A DNA stretch of 64,000 nucleotides from Buxus sempervirens (taxonomy: Eukaryota > Streptophyta > Magnoliopsida > Buxales > Buxaceae), in the NCBI GenBank assembly GCA_947561395.2, contig OX387194.1:18648048-18712047 (forward strand), written 5' to 3'. The stretch's first letter is position 1, and each line of letters starts with the position of its first letter. The position numbers were made by a program, and so were the translations under genes. The notes below the pieces were generated by a model, which saw nothing but the letters and a program-made list of their open reading frames with translations, searched no databases and was not told the DNA's origin. Positions 31,928-43,198 of the stretch are shown here, piece after piece.

Positions 31928-32725
31928 ATTCTAGACCGTCGGGTTATTCTTTCTTAGAAGCTTGAAAATCGGTTCACAGATAGCAGTGAGCTGTGCTATG
32001 AACCGGATTATGTATTGAATCCTTCCAAGGAAACCCCGAACCTCCTTCTCCGTTCTAGGTGATGGCATTTCAATGATTGCTTTGGCTTTGGCTGGTTCAA
32101 TCTCAATTCCCTTTCTACTTACAATAAATCCCAACAATTTTCCTGATGTAGCCCCAAAGACACATTTTGCAGGGTTAAGCCTTAGGTTGTATTTCCTAAG
32201 TCTGTCAAACACCTTCTTCAAATTGATCAAGTGGTCTTCTTCTTTACATGATTTGACTATCATATCATTTACATAGACTTCCATCTCCTTATGGATCATA
32301 TCATGGAATAATGCTGTCATGGCCCACTGGTAGGTTGCCCCTGCATTCTTAAGCCCAAATGGCATGACAGTGTAGTGGAAGGTACCCCAAGGTGTAATGA
32401 AGGCTGTCTTCTCTTGATCTTCCTTAGCCATCTTAATCTGATTGTACCCTGAGAAGCCGTCCATGTATGAGAACAGGCTATGTACAGCAGTGTTGTCCAC
32501 TAGGATGTCTATGTGTGGAAGTGGAAAATCATCCTTTGGGCTTGCTTTATTCAAGTCTCTGTAGTATACACACATTCTGACCTTTCCATCCTTCTTTGGT
32601 ACTGGCACTATATTTGCAAGCCATTCAGGGTATGTGGAGACCGCGAAGACTCCGGCTTGAAATTGCTTAACCACTTCATCTTTGACCTTCAATGTCCACT
32701 TAGGTTTTAACCTTCTCAATTTCTA
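31928..32725 (-). pseudogene. E3 reverse transcriptase with altered active site
   Basis: Clear Ty3/gypsy RT: FPLPHIDILVDNTAVHSLFS, MPFGLKNAGATYQ, RKGIEIEPAKAKAI and EKEVRGFLGRIQYI. The catalytic YVDD box reads YVND (32264-32275), a GAT-to-AAT change that should abolish activity. The frame is closed by TAG at 32723-32725, where the E2 copy has Gln, and by TAG at 31928-31930, where Trp is expected. E2 RT (47396-48766) keeps YVDD. Confidence 0.92.
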
Positions 32726-34090
32726 CTTAACTGGCTTAACATCTAGCAGAATCAGTAGCTTATGTACAACCATGTTCGTGTCTAATCCATGCATATCTCG
32801 ATAGGACCATGCAAACACATCTTTGTAGTCAGCTAAGAATCGTATCATTTCATTACGTTGTACGTCAGATAAGCATACCCCAATCTTCACTATTTGTGGG
32901 TCCTCTTCGGTCCCTAGGTTTACAGATATGGTCTCTTCAATATTGGGTTGGACCCCCTTTTCATGACGCTCTAATTGATATGTGATTTCTTTTGGAGAGT
33001 CGACTTCTTCGTCCTCGGTCTCTTCTTCAACCCCCATTAGGTCAAAGTCGAGCTCGAGGTCGAAGTCATACTCAACCCGATCCAATTCCATTTGCTTATA
33101 TGGTTCATAAATGGTTTGGACCTTTTTGAAAACTTTATCTTTTCTATAAAAAATTGAAAAATCTTTTTGTGTTTTTTGAGAGCCTTCTAAAAATTTTTTT
33201 CCTGAAGACGAAGGCTCATTAAAACCTTCAGGAAAAGGGCCTTCCACTAATGGAGTTTTTTTTTGGAAGCCATGTCTGTTTGCCAAACAAACGCAACTTC
33301 AAAAGTAAGGGGAGTTTCCTCCCAATTGTTCAAAATAAAAGAATCTAGGGCAAGGATACAAGCCTGCTCCTCAAGCTCAGGATCCGCATCAGAAATCACT
33401 AGTACTGGGTGAGTTGCATCGCCTGCTTCTTCTGTAGGGCTGGTCCCAGATGGAACCTGTACTGCAGCCCAATCAATAAAAGGTAGCTCCTCTGCTCCTT
33501 CTTCTTTGTTGCCTTCAGTCATGGCAAAAAAGGCTCCAATGTCTTCAGAAAAATCCTGCTCCTGTTCTGCCTGTGGTTCAGGCTCAACTAGTGCTTGGGT
33601 AGGTGTAGGTGGAACATATGGTTGCAAGGTAGGGACATAAGGCTTTTGGAAAGGGTTGACATTATAGTATGGTGGTTTGGATTGATCCTGAGGAGGAGAT
33701 AGCTGAATCATATGAGAAAGCTTTGGAAAAGTTTCCCTAATGTGAGGGAATTTCATGCCTTCCTCCTGCTTCTGTCCTTTCCAAACTCTTGGCTTGGCCC
33801 CCAATCCTGCTCTATGGATCAGCTTCTTAGCCTTTACCGGTTCTATTCTTCCTTGCTGGTTAACCCCTAGACCTTTTCCAGGGTGGAAATTGTACTTTTC
33901 AAGCATATTCTTGACCATTTTCTCAGCACAGGTCATCTTTCCTTCTTTTTCCTGATGCCCTCCAGGTATAAAATTGACGGTTTCAAATTGAAAAGAGTGA
34001 AATGTCAACTTGTCTGCAGTCATTTCCATGTTTATGAAGGGTACATCAGGGGACCACATGGGAGGAACCAAATTCTCAGCTAGGACAGTA
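32726..34090 (-). pseudogene. E3 G-patch and linker between protease and RT
   Basis: Continues the polyprotein from 56217 after removing E2. The G-patch lies about 33815-33915 (MLEKYNFHPGKGLGVNQQGR, then HRAGLGAKP). A Pro/Glu-rich linker follows, then after a frame break near 33270 a region with ERHEKGVQPNIEETI and FLADYKDVFAWSYRDMHGLD that leads into RT. G-patch domains bind RNA and occur next to protease in several retroelements. The first 20 residues of the longest ORF here belong to the E2 LTR, not to E3. Confidence 0.8.
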
Positions 34091-34791
34091 ATCACAGTAA
34101 GCACCTCATTTTTTCGCTCCAGAAAAGCCAGAAATGCAAAACCCGGCCAAAAAGTCAAACCCTGAGGGGTGAAAGGTTGACCTTTTAATCAGATAAAATT
34201 TGGCCACCTTGCTTTATCTCAGCGGATAGAGAATCTCGACACGAGTCCAACGTAACTGGGTTTGCAGGAATCGGAGTCCGGATAAAGGTTCTGCGGGCAG
34301 TCAAACTTGAGGAAGAGCCGAGAGTTGACTTTTCCTCGAATTTCGTGCCAAGTACCTTGCTCTATACCATTGGATAGAGAATCTCAACACGGTTCCAACG
34401 CAACTGGGTTTGCAAGAATCGGAGTCCAAATGAAGGTTCTAAGGGCAATCAAACTTAAGGGAAGGCCAAAAGTTGACTTTTCCTCGAACACCGTGCCAAG
34501 TGTTTAGCCCTATGTCTTTAAATAGAGGGCTCCGATACGAGTTTAACGCAATTGAGTTTGCTGAAATCGGAGTTCGGATGAAGGAGATATGATCTGTCGA
34601 AGCTTCCGAGCAGCAAAGCCAGAAACTACACACGTGGCGCAGGAACTGCACACGTTGCAGCCAACGTAGAAAAATATCTCAGGGACTAAATCTTAAATAT
34701 CAAAAATTCGTACGGGCGATCCGTAGATATCCAAAAGTGTCAAATCGGTCGAATCGGTCAAGTCGAAGGGCAAATCTGTAATTTTTCGATT

Positions 34792-35039
34792 TGTATCCGG
34801 TCCAATATACCGGATACACTAGCTACCCTTCATGACCGGATTTGAAGACCGGATACAAGAAGATTTTCGCGTGAGATTCGCGCCAATCGCCCGACAAATT
34901 CGCGGCGGCATTTAATTTTCAAATGATTATGTTTTGTATCCGGACTTGAAGACCGGATAAAAAGGAAGACCAGTGTATCCGGACTTGAAAGCCGGATAAG
35001 GGGAGGACTTAGTGTATCCGGTCTGAGTTGCCGGATACA
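34792..35039. promoter_or_regulatory. E2 U3 palindrome cluster
   Basis: Five 27-bp units at 34792, 34830, 34935, 34974 and 35013; the last three are exactly 39 bp apart. Arms are TGTATCCGG(T) and (A)CCGGATACA; the first unit has 10-bp perfect arms. The cluster ends 11 bp before the TATA box. The same cluster is in the 3' LTR at 53591-53838. Confidence 0.85.
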
Positions 35040-35049
35040 TTAAGTTTTC

Positions 35050-35057
35050 TATAAATA
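35050..35057 (+). promoter_or_regulatory. TATA box of the E2 5' LTR
   Basis: TATAAATA in TTTTCTATAAATAGCAAAC, directly after the palindromes; repeated at 53849-53856 in the 3' LTR. Confidence 0.7.
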
Positions 35058-36213
35058 GCAAACCAGCAGCTCATTTCCGGGGTTGGCATTATTTTTGTTG
35101 TTCTCCAGCCCTTCTTCCCCACTTGTTCACCTGCGAATCCCACCTCTCTCAACCCTCTTCCACCTCCAAAGACCAATCAAAACCACACCCAACCTTTGCC
35201 TTCTTCTTCTTCACCTTCTCCATTAAAACAAGAAGGAGGTCTGCTGCTGTTGCTGCCAAAAAGGGGTAGCTCCAGCCTCCCATTCCTGCTGTAAGGAGGT
35301 CTCAACACACCCCGAAAGGGTTCTAAGACCTCAGGTATCACTCCTCCCCATACCATGTTCATCATATATTAAATTTAGATTTTTCTGTGATATTTTCTTC
35401 TTCTTGCCTGCTTGTTTTGCATGCTCTGGTTTGCATGTTTGTATGCATGTATTTGGTGTCCTTTCCATGGCATAAAGCCACCCCTGGCATGAGAGTCATG
35501 TGGGGGTTTCTTGGGAGTAGGAGTACCCCATTTTTATGCCATTATAACCTGCCATTTCGATTAATTTCGGGAGGAGAATGCTCCTCCCCGTCTGATCTCA
35601 TGTTCCCCATTTTAAACCCCCCCTATCCCTTCCTTTAAAGAGTTTCTTAAATGCTTCTAGGTATCTTTTGAGCAGGGGATTAAGCTAGGTTTTTGTTGAC
35701 ATGCTCAAAGTATATCATGCATGCATTTTTGTTTTGTTATTGATTCATATTCTCCGGTATTCCCATGATAATTCCCTTCAAGCCCAAGTAGAGTAATGCC
35801 TGCTTTCTTTTCTAATACATGCTTACTCTCATGCATGATCTTATTTCACACGTGAAGAGTCGGCAAGAATGGAAAGGCTGTCCACGTGTTAGGAGTAGGC
35901 TTACTGGGTTTGGTTGAGAGTCCACTACTTGCCTTGCATGTCCACTGATTAGGAAGAAGCGGAAGGACCAAACAGGGATACCTAAGCCCCTGTCCAGCCG
36001 CGGAGTGTATCCCAAGATAGGGAGGAGGTGGCACCTTAAGCCTCCTCCCCATAGCTTTGCTAAAAAACCCAAAAAAGGGAAGCCAAAATGAGGCTTCTCC
36101 CTTGGACCTGAACGAAGGTGGGCCTGTCTGAGGGCCCACATGACTTGCAAAGGCCCCTAGGGACCTCTGAAAACACCCCGAATGGCAAAACACCCAAAAA
36201 AGACCATTCCAGG

Positions 36214-36357
36214 GTGATCCGGCAACTCAGGCCGGATCACCTGAGGCATGGGTGTGTCCGGTCACTCAGGCCGGATAACCCATGGTCCCTGTGTATCCGG
36301 CCATTCTGGCCGGATCACCTACAGACCAAGTGTATCCGGCCTGAGTTGCCGGATACA
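36214..36357. promoter_or_regulatory. Second palindrome cluster in the E2 LTR
   Basis: Four 27-bp palindromes at 36214, 36253, 36292 and 36331, exactly 39 bp apart, about 1.2 kb downstream of the TATA box and therefore transcribed. Arms vary in pairs: GTGATCCGG faces CCGGATCAC in the first, TGTATCCGG faces CCGGATACA in the last. Repeated at 55022-55165. Confidence 0.87.
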
Positions 36358-37406
36358 CACAGTATTGTGTTTTTTTTGTATATTGTGATGCCTAGCTGAA
36401 TTTCATGATGCTTTGAACCAAACCAGATAAACCGATAGGGTTTTCAGGCCACCCGGAAACCCAAGTTGGGATTTGGACCGCCGGTCTGACTTGGCACACT
36501 CGTGGGCCTTCCAACGGGGCCCACTAAGCCCAATGAACCCAAAAGCATGTAATTAAACAAGCTAAGCATAGGTGAACCAATTGAATCGGGCGGGCCAAAC
36601 CCAATGCGACCCACCCAAGCCTTGTCATGTGTGGATTAAAGCATAAACTGCGTGGTTTGGCCGTGACCGCGGGCAAGGGTCTATTGGGCCCGCCAAAGCC
36701 CGCTAACCGACTCGAGTTAGGGTGCAAGCCCTAAACTCCAAAGAACTGGGCTTTCAAGCCCAAAACCTGGATCACGGGCCCCAAGCCCGGTGACCAGCCC
36801 ATCGTGGCAAATTAAAAAGATAAATGTAAAATTCCTTGGCCACCAGGTGGGCCCACCTAAGGGGCCCACAAATCAATCTGGCCCACCTCTTGCATAAGAA
36901 AACACTTAACCTTCCAAATCCAAACCAAATAAAACCAACATACTTAACCAAAGCCCATAGGGCCTCCTAGGCTTAGACAGAGGCCCACATGGGCACATGG
37001 ACTTACCCAAGCCCACCAAGGGCACCGTGGGCCTTCCAACGGGGCCCACCCCATCAGACTCAGATCGCCTAAATCAAGCAAGATAGAATCAATTAAAGGG
37101 ACCCACGCCACTCAGGCGGTCCCGACAAGACTTAACCAATTTGCATATCGGATTAGGAATTGGGTGAGAACCAAGTGAGAAAGCTGACTCAAACCAGGGA
37201 ACCCACGGGACCCGTCACCCGACGGGGTGGACTGGGGTGTCTATGGACTTCCCCAAACCGCAACCGAGAACCAAACTTAGAATCTCAAGCCGTAGACCCA
37301 AAAGCCCTAAATAGACAAGATTAGGCACCCAGGTGTCCGCCTGCACCCCATCAGGCGGTGGCAACTCCGAATCACCCCGTGCCGCGTTTCCCCCGCGCAC
37401 ACAGCC

Positions 37407-37423
37407 TGGCGACTCCACTGGGG
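37407..37423 (+). promoter_or_regulatory. E2 primer-binding site, tRNA-Arg type
   Basis: TGGCGACTCCACTGGGG three bases after the LTR, identical to that of E1, so both would be primed by the same tRNA. Confidence 0.87.
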
Positions 37424-38956
37424 ACAAAACAGCCCAGTAGGACCCTGCTTAGACCGAGTCAGTTTAAGAGGGAGTTAGTGGATATTTAAAGACTCTTGCT
37501 ACCCCCGTTTAGCAAGGCACGGAATACACGTAACTACGTGTTCTGGGGAGTCCTGCCACAAGGACGTGATAATTGCCTAAGGCAAGTGGAATTTAAGAGG
37601 TCCCCTGTGACCCTCCACTTACCTGGGGATTCTCCCAGGACATCGTAATACGTGCCAATCCTGCACCTTACTACACAAGGCAGTAGGGATTCTTTTATCA
37701 CCTAAATCCAAACAAAGCTCACTCGTGTAGACACAGCACGCAGCCCAACCGCACACACGGGCACACCACCACACCGTGGACGAATGTTTATTTAATTTTA
37801 AATCCCCTGCTTCGTTGCGATAAACTGCGTGGGGTGACACGCACGAGGGAGGATGCGTGAATGATCTGACCCTTGATAGATGAGTGAATCGGATATTGCT
37901 ACTTCTTTACCAAACTTAGACCTCTCTAGCGGCCTACCCTTCTGATTCCTATGAACTGATCTTTGGGATGGTATTAGCACCTACGCTCCCGTGGCTTGCC
38001 GGGGAAAGCAGGGTAAACCCATCCCCCCAGTTTTCTGGAGTCCATTAGCACCACTGGTTTCTTGCCGTGGCACGCGAGGATCCAGTACTGGTCCAGGCCC
38101 TTGTAGGCTTATGTCTCGGGCTGGGTATCCTCCCCCACCTAACGTTTCTGAATGAACCTTGCGTTGAGCATGAGAGGGTGAGTAGGATGTGAACGATGAA
38201 TACAAGAGGAGTAAAATCGGAATAAAATCTAGAGTCCATTAGGGGCAGCAACCCCCGCTTTTTGCATCAAATTGAGTAAACCCTAGATCACGGGCGACCT
38301 CAGCCCTAATTTAGGAAGCTCACCTAATTTTGATCAGGGGAACCACCCCGGATCCATGCATAGAGTCCTGTATGCTATGGGTCTTGACCCATTAGAGTCC
38401 GTTGGGAGCACTTTAAAGTCCAGATTGGTCTTTTAGAGCAGACGAAAGCTGGCCAGATCAGACAAACAGATGAAAGCATGCCAGATCAGAACATGGGCAC
38501 TAAACCCTAGATCTAGGAATTTTTAGCCTACCCGCTTGGAAAGCAATTTGTATCCTCCCTTTTGGCTCCCAACAGCCTTAAGGATGAATTCTTTGAAGTT
38601 TTTGTAGATATCTTGTAAAAATTAGCCTTCGGTGGCAAGTTGTAATTTTTGCTATTGTTCGACACCGGAAGCAGATGAAAGAATAGTTGAAAGACAGAAA
38701 GACTGATCAGGACTTGAATGTGCTCCCCTACACAAGTACGGCTAGGAGTCGCGCCTTCATTGGCGCCAACCCTTAGGACCACACACCATGTGTGCCTGAG
38801 TTAGATTCCGCACTGTTTGTCTTTTGCTTTATTTTGTGAAGCATGTTAGAACTGCTAGTGATTAGTCTTTTGCTTGAAATTATGCATGTCTTAGGACTGA
38901 TTAAGAGTTTGGTGTGGAACCTTAAATTGATTTGGAATTTCGATCTGATAGTTGGC
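37424..38956 (+). other. E2 leader shared with E1
   Basis: Non-coding; closely similar to 16263-17640 of E1. The last about 150 bp before the ATG at 38957 are unique to E2. No other feature seen. Confidence 0.75.
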
Positions 38957-40389
38957 ATGGCATCCTCATCCTCATCTGAGAGAACCCGTTTCCCTAGGAT
39001 AGAGAAGTGCGCCTGGGATACCCCCTGGATCCGTTCTTGGACAAGGCAGCTCCAAGGGAGTGAGCAGATTGAATGGGAGCACAAATACCACATGGGACAG
39101 ACTTTGTCCCTGTTAAATGTGCCAATCAACTGGGATATGATCCAAGCAGCCTTGCTTTTCTGGGATCCCTAGCTTTCAGTGTTTCGATTCGGGATCAACG
39201 AGTTGACCCCCACAATTGAGGAACTTGACCTATTCCTCCGATTTCGCGACTTAGGAGAACCCGCTAGGCCAAGTCTCAAAGAAAGCTACAAGACTAAAGC
39301 TTGCGCTTTCTTTGGCCTCTCAAGGGGAGAATTCCAGACCTTAGGAGGTGACAAAGCATTCACTAGGATCTCCAAAACATTCCTTGCTAAAAAGATAAGA
39401 AACAAAAAGCAGGAAAGACCCCGGGCTTGGTTTGACACGTTCACCCTTGTGGTTCTGTCGCAAATCTTCTTTCCAACTGGGGGAGACACCATTAATTTGG
39501 CCTCATGGAAATTGTGGATCAACTCAAGGCAGGGTACCGAATCATGCCACTGATCCTAGCTCAACTGTTCCATTCCCTAACTTTGACCAAAAACGGAACC
39601 CAGAGGTTTCAAGGGTGCGCTCCCCTCCTCCACCTTTGGTTGCAAGACCACCTAATGGTGTCATCACCAGTCAGTGCATATTACAAGGCAACCGGTGACA
39701 ACATCCATTGGTTGGCTCAAAGAGAGATCGAACCAGACCTACCCGCCCGTGAGGATTGGTTTAACCACTTTCTCCACCTAAAGGGAGAAACAGACATTAG
39801 ATGGTGGGGTACATACAACATCCCCTACACCCCCATCATAGCTTTCAAGAAAAGAGAGGGCCTTTCCCTGATAGGACTCACCCATGCCGTGCCGTACTAT
39901 CCGATTCGGGTTCTGAGACAGTTTGGGAAACCGCAGGGAATCCCGGTCAAGGACGACTTGGGTAATTCGATTGGTCCACCCACCAAGGGACTAAGGACCC
40001 AACTGCTGACGGAGTGGAAGACAGTTTGCGTATATCGAGAAGACGTCTTCATCGAATCGCACTTTCGAGACTACGAGCAATGAATAGCTCGGGAATTTGG
40101 CCACGACGGCCCCCCACCTCTTCAGCCTGTCACATCAGGCGACATTCCAGTTCCGCCTCCTAACACATATAGGGACAGGGTGGCCGTACTGCAGGAGACC
40201 CACTCCCGTATCCATTCAGCTTATGTGGATTCAGAACAGGAGAGTAGGCAGGCCAATACGGCCTTGCAACACGAAATGGAATTAGTGCGCAAGCGCGCAG
40301 AGGAGGACCGACGTCTGCGGAACAAGCTTCTGCGAGCCTTGAGGAGGCAAGACGTGTCCTCCCACTATGATGATGACCAACCTAGCTAG
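38957..40389 (+). pseudogene. E2 sense extra ORF, DUF7745-like, no intron
   Basis: A divergent relative of the E3 gene at 10252-11964, here in sense between leader and gag, the place of ORF1 in Ogre elements. Starts MASSSSSERTRFP; conserved blocks are FRFGINELTPTIEELDLFL, the CAPLLHLWLQDHL join, IRWWGTY and YYPIRVLRQFG; the C-terminus is a coiled coil (about 40180-40350) ending HYDDDQPS. At the CAP(I/L)L...LWL join, where E0 and E3 have an intron, E2 is continuous (near 39625). Damage: TAG at 39170-39172 where Gln fits, a one-base frame break near 39504, and TGA at 40081-40083 where Trp fits. Function unknown. Confidence 0.72.
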
Positions 40390-40726
40390 ACTTTGGCTTT
40401 GTTGTATTTTGATAAGCATGATGATGTACTTTGTGCCGCGGCGGCACTTTTTGATTGAAGCATGAATTTACTTTCACTATGCTATGTTGTTCAAACTTAA
40501 CAAAACAAGAACAAGAAATAAAAGAATTAATTCCCTCCAATAGGGCAACTCGGTCCCCAACGGACCACCTCTTCTCAGATAATTGCAATATCCCTGGTGG
40601 CTGCAACCACCTATTTTCCTTTAACTGCATCTCTCTCATTGAGATCACAAAACCTAGCAAGTGTTTAAAACACCCAAGACCTTGAGCTCAGATCACACCC
40701 GTCTGTATCTTGTCGAGATCATTCGG

Positions 40727-42150
40727 TCAAACCTTTGGGGCACTGAAGCCACTGGTGATTGAACCGTTTGGTGGATGAGCGTCCTGGTATAGCCTTCCCC
40801 TTTGTGAGGCGCCGAAGTCAATGGTGATTAAACCAACGACTAGCTAAGGCACGCCCGGGAACTACTAGCCGAAACCTTTGGGGCACTGAAGCCGCCGGTG
40901 ATTGAACCGTTTGGTGGATGAGCGTCCTGGTATAGCCTTCCCATTTGTGAGGCACCGAAGTCAATGGTGATTAAACCAACGACTAGCTAAGGCACGCCCG
41001 GGAACTACTAGCCGAAACCTTTGGGGCACTAAAGCCGCCGGTGATTGAACCGTTTGGTGGATGAGCGTCCTGGTATAGCCTTCCCCTTTGTGAGGCGCCG
41101 AAGTCAATGGTGATTAAACCAACGACTAGCTAAGGCATGCCCGGGAACTACTAGCCGAAACCTTTGGGGCACTGAAGCCGCCGGTGATTGAACCGTTTGG
41201 TGGATGAGCGTCCTGGTATAGCCTTCCCCTTTGTGAGGCGCCGAAGTCAATGGTGATTAAACCAACGACTAGCTAAGGCACGCCCGGGAACTACTAGCCG
41301 AAACCTTTGGGGCACTGAAGCCGCCGGTGATTGAACCGTTTGGTGGATGAGCGTCCTGGTATAGCCTTCCCCTTTGTGAGGCGCCGAAGTCAATGGTGAT
41401 TAAACCAACGACTAGCTAAGGCACGCCCGGGAACTACTAGCCGAAACCTTTGGGGCACTGAAGCCGCCGGTGATTGAACCGTTTGGTGGATGAGCGTCCT
41501 GGTATAGCCTTCCCCTTTGTGAGGCGCCGAAGTCAATGGTGATTAAACCAACGACTAGCTAAGGCATGCCCGGGAACTACTAGCCGAAACCTTTGGGGCA
41601 CTGAAGCCGCCGGTGATTGAACCGTTTGGTGGATGAGCGTCCTGGTATAGCCTTCCCCTTTGTGAGGCGCCGAAGTCAATGGTGATTAAACCAACGACTA
41701 GCTAAGGCACACCCGGGAACTACTAGCCGAAACCTTTGGGGCACTGAAGCCGCCGGTGATTGAACCGTTTGGTGGATGAGCGTCCTGGTATAGCCTTCCC
41801 CTTTGTGAGGCGCCGAAGTCAATGGTGATTAAACCAACGACTAGCTAAGGCATGCCCGGGAACTACTAGCCGAAACCTTTGGGGCACTTAAGCCGCCGGT
41901 GATTGAACCGTTTGGTGGATGAGCATCCTGGTATAGCCTTCCCCTTTGTGAGGCGCCGAAGTCAATGGTGATTAAACCAACGACTAGCTAAGGCACACCC
42001 GGGAACTACTAGCCGAAACCTTTGGGGCACTGAAGCCGCCGGTGATTGAACCGTTTGGTGGATGAGCGTCCTGGTATAGCCTTCCCCTTTGTGAGGCGCC
42101 GAAGTCAATGATGATTAAACCAACGACTAGCTAAGGCACGCCGGTGAGTG
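40727..42150 (+). repeat. 143-bp tandem array in E2
   Basis: About ten copies of a 143-bp unit (starts at 40869, 41012, 41155 and so on), nearly identical to each other. Each unit is itself two related halves: one with CGGT-GATTGA-ACCG, the other with TGGT-GATTAA-ACCA, small stem-loops whose outer pair changes from C-G to T-A. The unit length is not a multiple of 3 and no ORF spans it. Confidence 0.93.
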
Positions 42151-42244
42151 AACTGGAGATTGGTTGAGGTACGCCTGGGTGCTGTTTTTCAGCTCACCCC
42201 CTGCGGAGAACCTGCATTGGTCCAACCCCGTGATTCTGAGCTCA
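42151..42244 (+). other. Junction between the two E2 arrays
   Basis: Short unique stretch between the 143-bp array and the hairpin array; nothing recognised in it. Confidence 0.4.
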
Positions 42245-43198
42245 AACAAAACCCCTTTAAATTAAAGGTTCTCTTCCCTTGTTACCTGCGGGTAGCTAAA
42301 ATAGATCAGCTTTCAAAAAATAGGGTTCTCTTTCCCAGCCGCCTACGGGTGGTTAAAATAGATTCGGTCGTTAGGGTTCTCTTCCCCGGTCATCTCAGGA
42401 CAGCCGAAATAGATCAGTCATCATAATTCATTAGGGTTCTCTCTCCCAGTTACCTGCAGGTAGCTAAAATAGATCCGGTTATTAGGGTTCTCTTTCCCAG
42501 TCACTTCCGAGTAACTAAAATAGATCAGTCTTCAAAATTCCTTAGGGTTCTCTTCCCTGGTCGTCTTAGGACAGCCAAAATAGACCAATCTTCAAATTCA
42601 TTCAAGGTTCTTTTCTCTTGTTACCTGCGGGTAGCTAAAATAGATCAGCTTTCAAAAAATAGGGTTCTCTCTCCCAGCCGCCTACGGGTGGCTAAAATAG
42701 ATTCGGTCGTTAGGGTTCTTTTCCCCGGTCGTCTCAGGACAGCCAAAATAGATCAGTCATCATGATTCATTAGGGTTCTCTCTCCCAGTTACCCGCGGGT
42801 AGCTAAAATAGATCCGGTAATTAGGGTTCTCTTTCCCAGTCATTTCCGAGCGACTAAAATAGATCAGTCTTGAAAATTCCTTAGGGTTCTCTTCCCCGGT
42901 CGTCTTAGGACAGCCAAAATAGACCAATCTTCAAATTCATTCAAGGTTCTCTTCCCTTGTTGCCTGCGGGTAGCTAAAATAGATCAGCTAATTCATTTAG
43001 GGTTCTCTTTCCCAGTTACCTACGGGTAGCTAAAATAGATTCGGTCATTAGGGTTCTCTTTCCCAGTCATTTCCGAGCGACTAAAATAGACCAGTCTTCA
43101 AAATTCCTTAGGGTTCTCTTCCCCGGTCGTCTTAGGACAGCCAAAATAGACCAACCTTCAAATTCATTCAAGGTTCTCTTCCCTTATTACCCACGGGA
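42245..43198 (+). repeat. Hairpin array with co-varying arms in E2
   Basis: Seventeen units of 50-61 bp, each TTAGGGTTCTCTTCCC-like linker, a 16-19 nt stem-loop, and TAAAATAGATC. Four stem types alternate: TTACC-TGCG-GGTAG, AGCCGCC-TACG-GGTGGCT, GGTCGTCTTAGGACAGCC and AGTCATTTCCGAGCGACT. The order repeats as a six-unit block twice, then a shortened block. Some pairs need G-U pairing, so an RNA role is favoured. The last hairpin is cut off by the gag fragment at about 43198. Confidence 0.8.

Larger units (their letters stand above)
34096..37403 (+). repeat. E2 5' LTR (3308 bp)
   Basis: Starts with the same two-block monomer as E1, then a palindrome cluster (34792-35039), TATA box (35050-35057), CT-rich transcript start, a second palindrome cluster (36214-36357) and a GGGCCCAC-rich end shared with E1 (36410-37403). 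ORFs inside are non-coding. Confidence 0.93.

Noticed and set aside
35812..36193. ORFs of 112-115 codons on the - strand in the E2 LTR
   Set aside because: Antisense shadows in a transcribed LTR region, with no domain; also copied in the 3' LTR.
36214..36357. Palindromes as microRNA precursors
   Set aside because: Arms are only about 9 bp, too short for a plant miRNA precursor, although small RNAs from the clusters cannot be excluded.
40727..42150. CRISPR-like array
   Set aside because: Whole 143-bp units are repeated without variable spacers, and the context is a eukaryotic retrotransposon.
42245..43198. TTAGGG-containing tandem repeats as an interstitial telomere
   Set aside because: The unit is 50-61 bp with a single TTAGGG inside a longer conserved linker; plant telomeres are pure TTTAGGG repeats.
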